DNA of 43,550 nucleotides from Tsukamurella spumae (GTDB lineage: Bacteria > Actinomycetota > Actinomycetes > Mycobacteriales > Mycobacteriaceae), in contig NZ_JAAXOQ010000033.1 of assembly GCF_012396015.1 (NCBI RefSeq), positions 1-43,550 on the forward strand. Reading direction: 5' to 3'. Numbering within the stretch: the first letter of the stretch is position 1; every line of letters starts with the position of its first letter. The translations under genes and the position numbers were made by a program. The notes beneath the pieces were generated by a model, which was not told the origin of the DNA, did not search any database, and saw only the letters and a list, made by a program, of their open reading frames with translations. Positions 6,572 to 13,712 of this stretch are shown here, one piece after another.

Positions 6572-6942
6572 GCCCATGGCAGGCTCGCGATCACGGCGTC
6601 GGCGCTGAGGCTCTCGCCGGTGATGAGCCGGTGTTGCTCGACGGCGGTCTCGACCTGGCCAGGGTTGAGCAGGTACGCGCCGGCCCGTGGGCCGGCGCGT
6701 CCGTCGGTCAACAGAACGCGGGCGTCGTCGGCAACCTCGATGCCGATGGTGGCCAGGGCGTCGCGAGCGACGACCTGCGCCTGACCAGGCGTGTACAGGT
6801 AATCGTCGTCGGTCGGGTTCAAGGCATTGGCCTCGTTGTACTGAGCCGCCGCCTCGTCACGGCTCATGCCGCGGGCACCGGGGGCCAGAGCGCCCCGGTG
6901 GATCTGGCGCTCGATCCAGGGGTCACAGATGGTGGTGGTCAC
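6568..6942 (-). CDS. Hypothetical protein, first gene of the ardA operon
   Basis: A 124-residue protein starting at a GTG (6942) with GGAGGG 8 bases upstream. The frame is open to 7002 but that extension has no ribosome-binding site. The sequence shows TTTICDPWIERQIHRGALAPG, a central DEAAAQYNEANAL helix and a C-terminal VETAVEQHRLITGESLSADAV region; no domain is recognised. A central stretch (QVVARDALATIGIEVADDARVLLTDG) looks like an alpha/beta fold. Its stop overlaps the next gene (ATGA 6568-6571). It heads a four-gene coupled operon: this gene, the 61-residue protein, ardA and the zinc ribbon. Confidence 0.6.
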   Translation of the reverse strand: MTTTICDPWIERQIHRGALAPGARGMSRDEAAAQYNEANALNPTDDDYLYTPGQAQVVARDALATIGIEVADDARVLLTDGRAGPRAGAYLLNPGQVETAVEQHRLITGESLSADAVIASLPWA

Positions 6943-7011
6943 GTGAATGTCCCTCCCTCGAATATGAGTGTTCGAGGTTGGGTTTGACGGTGGCTGCGCC
7001 ACCGGTGCGCG

Positions 7012-7401
7012 TTAGAGCGCAGGCATTACGACGTGGCCACGCCGTCCGGGCAGCGGGGCCGCGTGCGGGTCGCGCTCGGCGATGGGGGTGGTGGGAGCGA
7101 GGACGTACTCGTCGAGTAGCGCGTCGACGGCGGCGGCGGAGTCGGCGACCACCGCGTGGGCACCGTGCTCGCGCAAGGCGGTGATCATGTGCACCTGGGA
7201 GGGCCGGGGCTTCTCCCCGGGGCGCTTGATCTCGACGAAGAGCACCACCGCGTCGCCGTGGGCGTCGTGGCCGACCACGGTGCGGTCGGGCAGGCCGCGC
7301 CGGGCCAGTGCCACGGTCTTGAGGCAGAGCAGGCCCAACTCGGCGCAGCGACGGACCAGATGGTCCTCGACGGCGGACTCACGGGGGCGGACGGTGGTCA
7401 T
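7012..7401 (-). CDS. VRR-NUC domain nuclease, standalone
   Basis: The 129-residue protein is a single VRR-NUC domain of the PD-(D/E)XK superfamily. It has RPRESAVEDHLVRRCAELG, LPDRTVV with the catalytic Asp near residue 37, FVEIKRPGEKP with the Glu-X-Lys pair near 55-57, and a terminal SQVHMITALREHGAHAVVA helix-strand. Standalone VRR-NUC proteins are usual in phages and plasmids and act as Holliday-junction or structure-specific nucleases. The start at 7401 is chosen because a TAGAAT box ends exactly 7 bases upstream, fitting a leaderless message; an ATG at 7410 lies inside that box. It is the last island gene before the att fragment. The frame continues open to 7527 without supporting signals. 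Confidence 0.85.
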   Translation of the reverse strand: MTTVRPRESAVEDHLVRRCAELGLLCLKTVALARRGLPDRTVVGHDAHGDAVVLFVEIKRPGEKPRPSQVHMITALREHGAHAVVADSAAAVDALLDEYVLAPTTPIAERDPHAAPLPGRRGHVVMPAL

Positions 7402-7438
7402 GGGCGTCATTCTACGGCTAAATGCGTTGTGGCACAAC
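7402..7438 (-). promoter_or_regulatory. Leaderless promoter with 13-bp palindrome for the VRR-NUC gene
   Basis: On the minus strand TAGAAT (7409-7414) is followed by 7 bases and the ATG at 7401. The palindrome GTTGTG-G-CACAAC (7426-7438) sits 11 bases upstream of the -10, over the -35 region, as expected for a repressor operator. Confidence 0.45.
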
Positions 7439-7507
7439 AGATATGGTGCATCACTGCTGGTAGGGGGTGTCCTTGCGCCTGCCACTGGCCGGCGCACGGG
7501 CGGAAAG

Positions 7508-7536
7508 TTGACACAGAGTTGACACATTAGGTGTCA
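7508..7536. repeat. Repeated TTGACACA and inverted TGACAC/GTGTCA near the att site
   Basis: TTGACACA occurs at 7508-7515 and again from 7519. The second copy forms an inverted pair TGACAC (7520-7525) / GTGTCA (7531-7536). The set lies about 80 bp inside the tRNA border, where integrase or excisionase arm sites usually are. Confidence 0.4.
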
Positions 7537-7614
7537 CCCCAGCTCAAACCCGCAGAAACAGTGCTTGACCATTACTCTTCGACAAAACTCTGACCTGGTG
7601 AAATGCTCGCTGCA

Positions 7615-7672
7615 CTCGCCTTGAAAGCGAGCGTGGGTGAAACCACCGGGGGTTCAAATCCCTCCGCTTCCG
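7615..7672 (+). repeat. 3' fragment of tRNA-Ser(UGA): island attachment site
   Basis: The sequence has a tRNA anticodon stem CTCGC/GCGAG around loop CTTGAAA (anticodon TGA at 7622-7624). It continues with a serine-type long variable arm (GTGG/CCAC), a T-arm with GGTTCAAATCC and the acceptor 3' strand CGCTTCC plus G. The matching 5' acceptor strand GGAAGCG is not found in the preceding 100 bases, so no functional tRNA can form. This is the duplicate left at the distal border when an element integrates into a tRNA gene; the intact gene should lie left of the window. Confidence 0.8.
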
Positions 7673-7679
7673 CAGTGTG

Positions 7680-7723
7680 ATGAGTCGCGACATGTGTCAC
7701 ACATGAGTCGCGACATGGGTCAC
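7680..7723. repeat. Two tandem 21-nt repeats with 23-bp period
   Basis: The unit beginning ATGAGTCGCGACATG occurs at 7680-7700 and 7703-7723, identical at 20 of 21 positions, immediately outside the att fragment. Each unit also contains the dyad GTCGCGAC. It may be an insertion-sequence end or a recombinase binding site; the family is not established. Confidence 0.6.
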
Positions 7724-7731
7724 AAGGAAGT

Positions 7732-7757
7732 CCCCGGCCATCGGCCGGGGGCTTTCT
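7732..7757 (+). terminator. Hairpin terminator beside the att site
   Basis: Perfect arms CCCCGGCC (7732-7739) and GGCCGGGG (7743-7750) with a 3-base loop, followed by GCTTTCTTT. It would originally have terminated the tRNA-Ser transcript. Confidence 0.65.
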
Positions 7758-7827
7758 TTGTGTTGCGCCAGTAGGTTCTGGGGTTATAGGCCAAAATGTG
7801 TGTATGGCTCTCGGCGTGTCCGGGTGG

Positions 7828-8033
7828 TTAGGGGCGTGATCGGCCGGCCCATCCGTGTTGGATGCCGTTGCCGTCTTCCCAGTTGAATCCGGTGCCGAGG
7901 GCGGGGCCGATCGGCTCGTCGTGGTCGTTCGAGATGAGCGGCTTCTTTGGTGGGCTGTGATGGTCGGGGCTGACCAGCGTTCTTGGGTCACGGGGCCGGG
8001 TGGTGAGGCTGTTGAGTTTCCATTCGACCGCGC
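7828..8033 (-). pseudogene. C-terminal ORF remnant of unknown family
   Basis: Minus-strand open frame with stop at 7828-7830 reading through to the scoB junction at about 8033. It encodes about 68 residues including [18 protein letters not shown] and, at the end, GTGFNWEDGNGIQHGW. The composition looks like real coding sequence rather than a shadow, and it has no start of its own within the segment. The family is not recognised. It could be the tail of a mobile-element protein whose 5' part was lost at the junction. Confidence 0.35.
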
Positions 8034-8438
8034 GGCGGGTTCTTCGACTCGTCGGACAGCTTCTCCATGATCCGCTCGGGCCGGATCGACGTGGCGGTGC
8101 TGGGCGGGATGCAGGTCAGCGCCGGCGGCGACCTGAGCAACTGGGTGGTACCCGGGAAGCTGGTCAAGGGGATGGGCGGGGCGATGGACCTCGTGCACGG
8201 CGCACGCAGGGTGGTCGTCGTCATGGAGCACACGGCACGGGATGGATCGCCGAAGATCCTCACCGAGAACACCCTGCCTCTGACCGGGCGCGCGGTGGTC
8301 CATCGGATCATCACCGACCTCGGCGTCATCGACGTGGAACCCGAGGGGCTTCGGCTGATCGAGCTGGCGCCCGGCGTGACCGAGGGGGAGATCGCGGAGC
8401 GGACTGCAGCGCCGTTGGTCACTGCGGCCGAGCACTGA
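8034..8438 (+). pseudogene. scoB: 3-oxoacid CoA-transferase subunit B, 5'-truncated
   Basis: The frame carries the second half of subunit B of succinyl-CoA:3-ketoacid CoA-transferase, which activates acetoacetate with CoA from succinyl-CoA. It begins at [13 protein letters not shown], then [60 protein letters not shown] and the usual C-terminus. About 80-90 N-terminal residues, including the catalytic glutamate region, are missing. In-frame homology stops at about 8034, where unrelated sequence begins. An ATG at 8067 opens a 123-residue frame, but that product could not be functional. scoA is absent. A strong hairpin terminator follows. The truncation marks an old chromosomal breakpoint next to the island. 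Confidence 0.85.
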
Positions 8439-8455
8439 CCACTGCACCGGCACAG

Positions 8456-8489
8456 CAGGGGAGGCAGTCCGAACGGACTGCCTCCCCTG
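8456..8489. terminator. 16-bp perfect hairpin between convergent genes
   Basis: CAGGGGAGGCAGTCCG (8456-8471) and its exact reverse complement (8474-8489) are separated by AA. It is placed between the scoB remnant and the convergent SDR gene, so it serves both directions. Confidence 0.8.
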
Positions 8490-8501
8490 TGTCTGGGCGG
8501 A

Positions 8502-9134
8502 TCAGGTGTTGGACAGTGCCACGTAGTTCTTCGCCAGCGTGGGGTCCTCGGCCTGCTTGACCATGAAGTCGGCGACGTCCGCGCGGTTGATCGAGCCGAT
8601 GCCGATGCCCTTGTAGAGCCGGGTCTCCGCGCGGTACTGCTCGGTGAGCGGCTTGTTCTTCAGCAGGCCGGGGCGCACGATCTCCCAGTTCACATCGGAG
8701 GCGGTGATCAGCTCCTCCATCAGGGTCTTGTCCTTGTACACCTTGTTGAGGACGAACCGGAAGACCAGCTTCCCCGCGAACCCGACGTAGTCGCCGCTTT
8801 CGCCGGCACCGAAGCCGGTGAGGACGATGAGCGGAGCCGCGATCGCCTCCTCCCGCTGGAGCTCCACCAGCAGACGGCCCGCGTCGGAGAACAGGGTGGT
8901 GGCCTTGGTGCTGGTTCCGGTTCCCAGCGCCACGATCACGGCGTCGGCACCGGTGATCGCGCGCCGCAGGTCCGCCTTCTCGGTGGCGCTCCCCAGCACC
9001 ATCGTCAGTCGGTCACTCTCCGGCAGCGCGACTTCCGAGCGTGACAGAGTGGTCACGGCGTGCCCACGGGCGAGCGCCCGCTCCACGGTTTCCAGGCCCA
9101 CTCCGGCGGAGGCGCCGATGATGGAGATCTTCAT
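8502..9134 (-). CDS. NAD(P)-binding atypical SDR/NmrA-like oxidoreductase
   Basis: The 210-residue protein starts MKISIIGASAGVGLETVERA, a Rossmann-fold dinucleotide-binding motif (GxSxxxG variant) of the NAD(P)H-binding PF13460 group. A second conserved segment is ADAVIVALGTGTS near residue 70, followed by VLTGFGAGESG and WEIVRPGLL. The catalytic YxxxK of classical short-chain dehydrogenases is not evident, as usual for atypical members. The start at 9134 is preceded by AAGGGAAG; the frame upstream of it has no support. It follows the aldehyde dehydrogenase gene by 10 bp, so the two are probably one operon. Substrate unknown. Confidence 0.8.
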   Translation of the reverse strand: MKISIIGASAGVGLETVERALARGHAVTTLSRSEVALPESDRLTMVLGSATEKADLRRAITGADAVIVALGTGTSTKATTLFSDAGRLLVELQREEAIAAPLIVLTGFGAGESGDYVGFAGKLVFRFVLNKVYKDKTLMEELITASDVNWEIVRPGLLKNKPLTEQYRAETRLYKGIGIGSINRADVADFMVKQAEDPTLAKNYVALSNT

Positions 9135-9144
9135 GGTCTTCCCT

Positions 9145-10542
9145 TCAGTCCGTGATGTCGATGGGGCCGAACCACTCCTCGAGCCCCGTCGCATCGGATC
9201 GCGTGTACGGGGGCAGGATCTCATCGATGGGCTTGTCGGGCGGTGCGACGACCACGGACTTGGCGTGGCTGAGCGAGTCGAAGCCGTACTTGCCGTGGTA
9301 GCGGCCGATCCCCGAGGTGCCGATACCGCCGAACGGCAGGGTGCTGCTCATGAACACCTGGATCACCGCCTGATTCACGGCACCGCCGCCGAACGGCATC
9401 GTCTCGATGATGTGATCGGCCACGTCGCGCCGTGCGGTGAAGATGTAGGCGGCGAGCCCGCTCGGCTTGGCCTGCACCGTGCGGATCGTCGCGTCCAGAT
9501 CGGTGTACGGCAGGATGGGGAGGATGGGACCGAAGATCTCCCGGTCCATGATCGGGGCGTCCCACGACGCGGGGTAGACGATGGTCGGGTCGAAGTAGCG
9601 GGTCTCCCGGTCGTAGGAGCCGCCGGCGACCACGGTCGAGCCCTCCAACATCCCCGCCAGGCGGTCGACGTCCTTCTGCGTGGCGATCAGTGAATAGTCC
9701 GGACTGGTCCGCGGATCGGGCCCGTAGAACGTCGTGATCGCCTTCTTGCACGCTTCGACGAGGTCGTCGGCGACGGACTCGTGCACGTAGACGTAGCCCG
9801 GGGAGACGCACCACTGCCCGCCGAAAGCCATGGTGCCCCAGACGATCGTTCGCGCCGCGTTCTCGATGTTCGCGGTCTCGTCGACGATGACGGGGTTCTG
9901 GCCGCCGAGCTCGAGCAGGACCGGCGTCAAATTCTCGGCCGCGGCGCGCATCACGACCTTGCCGACCTTGATGCTGCCGGTGAAGAAGATGAAATCGAAG
10001 GGCAGGGCGAGGAGTTCGGCCATGACGTCCGCGTGGCCGTTGGAGATGTGCACGACCTCGTCGTCGAAGTACCGCGGCACCAGCTCCGCGAACAGCGAGG
10101 CCATGTGGGCAGTGGTCTCCGAGGGCTTGATGATCGCGGTGTTCCCCGCGGCGAGCGCGGCGACCAGCGGATCGAGGGTCAGCACCAGCGGCGCGTTGAA
10201 CGGCGCCCCGATGAGGCACACCCCGTAGGGCCCGCGGTGGATCCGCCCGCTGTAGCCGGCCTCGGCCATCTTCGCGCTGACCGGCACCTCCTCCGGCGTC
10301 ATCCACCGCGACAGCCGCGCCTTGGTGTCACTGATCGAGCTGAGCATCGCGGACAGCTCGAGGCCGCGCTCGAACCAGGCGGTCTTGAAGTCCGCGGCCA
10401 GTGCATCGTCGAAGGCCCCGGTGTTCTCCGTCAGCATCCGCTCGAGCCGGCCGAGCTGGTCCATGCGCCACTCGTACCCGAGTGTCTTCCCGCTGCGGAA
10501 GTAGTCGCGCTGGCGATGGAAGACATCCTCGTTGACCGACAT
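9145..10542 (-). CDS. Aldehyde dehydrogenase, class-3 / coniferyl-aldehyde type
   Basis: The 465-residue NAD(P)-dependent aldehyde dehydrogenase lacks the N-terminal extension of the 500-residue ALDHs, which is typical of the class-3 / coniferyl aldehyde group. It shows the Glu motif LELGGQNP, the catalytic Cys in GGQWCVSPGYVYVHE, the EIFGPILPILPY block and the C-terminal GIGTSGIGRYHGKYGFDSLSH. It oxidises aldehydes to carboxylic acids in the cytoplasm. The start at 10542 (MSVNEDVFHRQ) follows a plausible AAGGA-like site; the longer frame upstream is unsupported. It is followed by the SDR gene after 10 bp. Upstream, toward the divergent BASS transporter, the 173-bp spacer contains three GTGACRCG-like repeats (10557, 10570, 10616) that may be regulator sites. 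Confidence 0.88.
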   Translation of the reverse strand: MSVNEDVFHRQRDYFRSGKTLGYEWRMDQLGRLERMLTENTGAFDDALAADFKTAWFERGLELSAMLSSISDTKARLSRWMTPEEVPVSAKMAEAGYSGRIHRGPYGVCLIGAPFNAPLVLTLDPLVAALAAGNTAIIKPSETTAHMASLFAELVPRYFDDEVVHISNGHADVMAELLALPFDFIFFTGSIKVGKVVMRAAAENLTPVLLELGGQNPVIVDETANIENAARTIVWGTMAFGGQWCVSPGYVYVHESVADDLVEACKKAITTFYGPDPRTSPDYSLIATQKDVDRLAGMLEGSTVVAGGSYDRETRYFDPTIVYPASWDAPIMDREIFGPILPILPYTDLDATIRTVQAKPSGLAAYIFTARRDVADHIIETMPFGGGAVNQAVIQVFMSSTLPFGGIGTSGIGRYHGKYGFDSLSHAKSVVVAPPDKPIDEILPPYTRSDATGLEEWFGPIDITD

Positions 10543-10715
10543 GGCGGGTCCTTCCCGGTGACACGCCTCGTGACGCGGGATGTGCACGGGGAACGCAACA
10601 CCCACCATAGCAACGCGTGACGTACGGAGGGTGTGTTTTGCGCGCGGTTACGGCCTCGTCGACGTGCCCGAGCCCGAGCGCGCGACCGGCGGACACGAGG
10701 TGAGATCATCGAAGT

Positions 10716-11690
10716 ATGTCTGCATCGCACCCGGTCCGGAGCTCGCCGAACCCCGAGCCCGCCGCAGAGGAGAAGCTGGCGCGAACGGCGGTCACCGTCT
10801 TCCCACTCCTGGTGCTGGCAGCGGGTGTGGCCGGCTACCTCGCGCCGGGGACGTTCAAGCCCCTCGCGCCGTCGGTGCCGTACCTGCTGGGCGTGATCAT
10901 GTTCTGCATGGGCCTCACGCTGACCCCGCCCGACCTGGCGTCGGTGGCGAAGCGTCCGTGGGCGGTGGTGCTCGGCATCATCGCCCACTACGTGATCATG
11001 CCGGGCGCGGGATGGGTGATCGCGCACGCACTGGGGCTCGAACCCGAACTGGCGGTGGGGGTGATCCTGGTGGGGTGCGCCCCGTCGGGAACGGCGTCGA
11101 ACGTGATGGCCTTCCTGGCCAAGGGCGACGTGGCGCTGTCGGTCGCGGTCGCGAGCGTCTCCACCCTCATCGCGCCGATCGTGACGCCCCTGCTGGTGCT
11201 CCTCCTCGCCGGTTCCTATCTCCCGATCGATGCCGGTGGCATGGTGCTCGACATCGTCAAAACCGTTCTGGTGCCCGTGATCCTCGGGGTCCTGGCGCGC
11301 AGGTTCGCGAAGCCCCTCGTCGCGCGTGCGCTCCCGATCCTCCCGTGGGCGTCCGCCATCGTCATCGCGCTGATCGTCGCGATCGTGGTGGCGGGCAGCG
11401 CGAGCAAGCTCGCCGCCGCGGGCGGCATCGTCTTCCTCGCGGTGGTGCTGCACAACGGCTTCGGGCTCGGGCTCGGCTACCTCGCGGGCAAGGTCGGACG
11501 GCTCGACGATCGAGCGCGGCGCGCCCTCGCGTTCGAGGTGGGCATGCAGAACTCCGGGCTCGCCGCGACCCTGGCCACCGCGCACTTCTCCCCGCTCGCG
11601 GCGCTACCGTCGGCGGTGTTCTCGTTGTGGCACAACGTGTCCGGAGCGATCGTCGCCGCCTGGCTGGCGCGCAGGCCGATCCGGGACTGA
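10716..11690 (+). CDS. Bile acid:sodium symporter (BASS) family transporter
   Basis: The 324-residue integral membrane protein has about nine to ten hydrophobic segments. Family signatures are LLGVIMFCMGLTLTPPDL near residues 58-75 and GCAPSGTASNVMAFLAKGDVALSV near 125-148, with EVGMQNSGLAATLATAHF near residues 280-297 as the second discontinuous helix that forms the sodium site. BASS proteins take up bile acids, pantoate, pyruvate or other organic anions with sodium; the substrate here cannot be told. The ATG at 10716 is preceded by a weak GAGG site. It is divergent from the aldehyde dehydrogenase and convergent with the FAS1-like dehydratase; a short dyad CCGCGCC/GGCGCGG at about 11691-11711 may terminate both. 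Confidence 0.9.
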   Translation: MSASHPVRSSPNPEPAAEEKLARTAVTVFPLLVLAAGVAGYLAPGTFKPLAPSVPYLLGVIMFCMGLTLTPPDLASVAKRPWAVVLGIIAHYVIMPGAGWVIAHALGLEPELAVGVILVGCAPSGTASNVMAFLAKGDVALSVAVASVSTLIAPIVTPLLVLLLAGSYLPIDAGGMVLDIVKTVLVPVILGVLARRFAKPLVARALPILPWASAIVIALIVAIVVAGSASKLAAAGGIVFLAVVLHNGFGLGLGYLAGKVGRLDDRARRALAFEVGMQNSGLAATLATAHFSPLAALPSAVFSLWHNVSGAIVAAWLARRPIRD

Positions 11691-11714
11691 CCGCGCCGGG
11701 ACGGGCGCGGCCCG

Positions 11715-12266
11715 TCAGGACGCCATGACGCCGTGCATGACCACGTTCGCCGCGACCTCGCCGATGTCGACGGTGTCGTCGGGCGTGCCGCCGATCAGCG
11801 TGGTCGAGAACGTGACCAGGTGCTCGTCGTCCTGCGAGTAGATCTCGTTGCGGATGGTGACCATGTCGAATCCGCCCACCTGCCGGTACTTGTCCACGTG
11901 CACGTGGACCGTCAGCTCGTGGCCCGCGACGACGGGCTGGTGGTAGGTCATCGACTCGTCGGCCTGGATCAGCTGGCTGGCGCCGTAGCCGACCACGCCG
12001 TCGTCGAACAGGTGGCGGTTGGCCACCACGCCGGCCACGCTCACCAGCATCGGCGGCGCCACCAGGTCGGCGTATCCGGCGGCACGGGCGGCCTCGAGGT
12101 CGAAGAATCGCGGGTCGCTGAACTGCGAGGCGATGGCGTACTCGCGCACCTTCTCGCGCCCCACCAGGTAGGTATCGGGGTGCACTCGGTGGTATCCGAC
12201 GGCCTCGGCGGCCCGCCGGCTCTTCTCGTCGGCGGTCAGGTCCGTCACACTCGCATCGATAGGCAC
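11715..12266 (-). CDS. FAS1-like (MaoC-type N-terminal) hot-dog dehydratase
   Basis: The 183-residue protein has the FAS1-like dehydratase hot-dog fold of the mycobacterial HadA/HadC type. It shows TYLVGREKVREYAIASQFSD near residues 35-54, then LVAPPMLVSVAG, then MTYHQPVVAGHELTVHVHVD. Partner HadB-type subunits carry the catalytic Asp/His; this subunit type usually binds substrate and pairs with one. No hadB-like gene is nearby, so this may be a stand-alone paralogue acting on CoA thioesters rather than on mycolate elongation. The start at the GTG 12266 is a choice: the frame runs further upstream, but that region overlaps the CGNR gene, which ends 11 bp before. Confidence 0.75.
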   Translation of the reverse strand: MPIDASVTDLTADEKSRRAAEAVGYHRVHPDTYLVGREKVREYAIASQFSDPRFFDLEAARAAGYADLVAPPMLVSVAGVVANRHLFDDGVVGYGASQLIQADESMTYHQPVVAGHELTVHVHVDKYRQVGGFDMVTIRNEIYSQDDEHLVTFSTTLIGGTPDDTVDIGEVAANVVMHGVMAS

Positions 12267-12277
12267 GAGATTCCAAT

Positions 12278-12856
12278 CTACGGGGTCGACGGTCCGTTCG
12301 GGGCTGTCCAGGTGTCCAACGCTCGGGCCGCCGCGTTGTGGGGGCGTGCCCCCGCGCGGTGCCGGCGGACCGCCTCGCGGCTGCCGCATCGAGGTGAGCA
12401 GTACCGCTGTCGACCGTTGCGGGAGACGTCCGCGAACACGCGATCGCAGTCCGCCGAGGCGCAGCGACCCAGCCGGTTCATGCCCCGCGTGGTCAGGTGC
12501 AGGGCCGTGCCGGTGAGGATCAGCACGGCGAGCTGCCCGGTCAGCGTCGCTCCCGACTCGCGGTAGTGCAGGTGCCAGCCCGTGCCGGCATGGTCGGTGA
12601 CCCGCGGATGGGAGGCGTGGACCGCGAGCAGCGCGTTGAGGCGCTCCACCCGGTCCGCGACATCTTCCGCATCGACGACGGTGAGCCATGCCTCGATCAG
12701 CGCCCGGCACCCCTCGTGGTCCTCCGGGCCGACGGATTCGACGAGCACGTCGTGGGCGGCGCACCGTCGGACCAGGTCACGCAGGTCGACGGGCGGATCG
12801 TTCGCCAGATCCTCGGCCAGCAGGACCGGACCCTCGCCGTAAGGGTTGATATGCAC
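12278..12856 (-). CDS. CGNR zinc-finger domain protein (ABATE-type)
   Basis: The 192-residue protein begins at a GTG (12856) with HINPYGEGPVLLAEDLAND, the conserved N-terminus of CGNR (ABATE-type) regulators. Its C-terminal zinc finger is CASADCDRVFADVSRN followed by RYCSPRCGSREAVRRH; the eponymous CGNR reads CGSR here. These proteins are putative transcriptional regulators that bind a small ligand through the N-terminal domain. It is divergent from the TSUP transporter (starts 26 bp apart), a frequent regulator-target arrangement. The stop is 11 bp before the dehydratase GTG, so those two may be co-transcribed. Confidence 0.85.
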   Translation of the reverse strand: MHINPYGEGPVLLAEDLANDPPVDLRDLVRRCAAHDVLVESVGPEDHEGCRALIEAWLTVVDAEDVADRVERLNALLAVHASHPRVTDHAGTGWHLHYRESGATLTGQLAVLILTGTALHLTTRGMNRLGRCASADCDRVFADVSRNGRQRYCSPRCGSREAVRRHRAGARPHNAAARALDTWTAPNGPSTP

Positions 12857-12881
12857 AAGGCCATTACAGCACGATCGACCG

Positions 12882-13670
12882 GTGCCCGATATCACCACGA
12901 CGACGCTGCTCCTCCTGCTGATCGCCGCGCTCAGTGCGGGGTGGGTGGACTCCGTGGTCGGCGGGGGCGGGCTCATCCAGCTGCCCGCGCTGCTCATCGC
13001 CTTCCCGACGGCCGCGCCCATCCACCTGCTCGCGACCAACAAGATGGCGTCCGTCGCGGGTACGACCACCAGCAGCATCACCTATTGGCGTCGCGTGCGC
13101 CCGGACCCGCGGACCGCCGTCGCTCTGGCCGTCCCGGCGTTCGCGGGCGCGATCGGCGGCTCGATCATCGCCTCGCACATCCCGCGCGCCGCGTTCAACC
13201 CGATCATCCTGGCCGCGCTGATCGCCGTCTTCGCCTACACGCTGCGTCAGCCGGACCTCGGCGACGAGACGAACCTGCGGTACCGCGGGCACCGCCATCT
13301 CCTGACGGCCGGGCTCGCCGGGTTCGCGATCGGTGTGTACGACGGTGCGCTCGGCCCCGGGACCGGGTCCTTCCTCGTGTTCGCGATGGTCGGGCTCATG
13401 GGCTACGCCTTCCTCGAGGCCTCCGCGAAGGCCAAGGTCGCGAACCTCGCGACCAACCTCGCCTCGCTCGTGGTGTTCCTGCCGCAGGGCGCGGGCTACT
13501 GGAAACTCGGCATCGCGATGGCCTGCGCGAATGTCGCGGGCGGCTACCTCGGGGCGCGGACCGCGGTGGCCAAGGGGAGCGGCTTCGTCAAGGTCGTCTT
13601 CCTGGTCGTGGTCTCCGCGTTCATCTGCAAGATCGGATACGACGTTGTGCTCCAGTTCACGCGCGGCTGA
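12882..13670 (+). CDS. TSUP (TauE/SafE) family membrane permease
   Basis: The 262-residue integral membrane protein with about eight hydrophobic segments belongs to the TauE/SafE sulfite-exporter family. It shows the two internal-repeat signatures GWVDSVVGGGGLIQLPALL (residues 20-38) and GVYDGALGPGTGSFLVFAMV (about 153-172), plus NKMASVAGTTTSSITYW. Members export or import small organosulfur compounds or other anions. The GTG at 12882 is preferred; an in-frame ATG at 12846 would overlap the divergent CGNR gene start. The divergent CGNR protein is a likely regulator. Substrate unknown. Confidence 0.85.
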   Translation: MPDITTTTLLLLLIAALSAGWVDSVVGGGGLIQLPALLIAFPTAAPIHLLATNKMASVAGTTTSSITYWRRVRPDPRTAVALAVPAFAGAIGGSIIASHIPRAAFNPIILAALIAVFAYTLRQPDLGDETNLRYRGHRHLLTAGLAGFAIGVYDGALGPGTGSFLVFAMVGLMGYAFLEASAKAKVANLATNLASLVVFLPQGAGYWKLGIAMACANVAGGYLGARTAVAKGSGFVKVVFLVVVSAFICKIGYDVVLQFTRG

Positions 13671-13712
13671 ACGGTTTGCGTTGTACCCCATGGCTCGCCG
13701 TAAAATGGTCAG

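Larger units (their letters stand above)
1..7672. mobile_element. Right part of an integrative genomic island ending in a tRNA-Ser fragment
   Basis: Every gene from 61 to 7401 is on the minus strand and the content is typical of conjugative or phage-like elements: truncated modification methylase, serine recombinase, PIN protein, XRE regulator, ArdA, VRR-NUC nuclease. The right border is a 3' tRNA-Ser(UGA) fragment at 7615-7672 without its 5' half, as left by tyrosine-integrase insertion into a tRNA gene. Base composition is visibly less GC-rich than after 8.5 kb. The left border, the intact tRNA and an integrase are not in the window. The island status is inferred; the border fragment and gene content are seen. 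Confidence 0.75.
7673..8033. other. Junction segment between island border and scoB remnant
   Basis: This stretch carries no intact gene. It holds tandem 21-nt repeats (7680-7723), a hairpin terminator (7732-7757) and a minus-strand ORF tail (7828-8033). Its right edge falls inside the scoB coding sequence, which suggests an older insertion or deletion independent of the tRNA-integrated island. Confidence 0.5.

Noticed and set aside
7572-7672. A complete tRNA-Ser at this place
   Set aside because: The acceptor 5' strand GGAAGCG and a proper D-arm are absent; only the 3' portion from the anticodon stem is tRNA-like.
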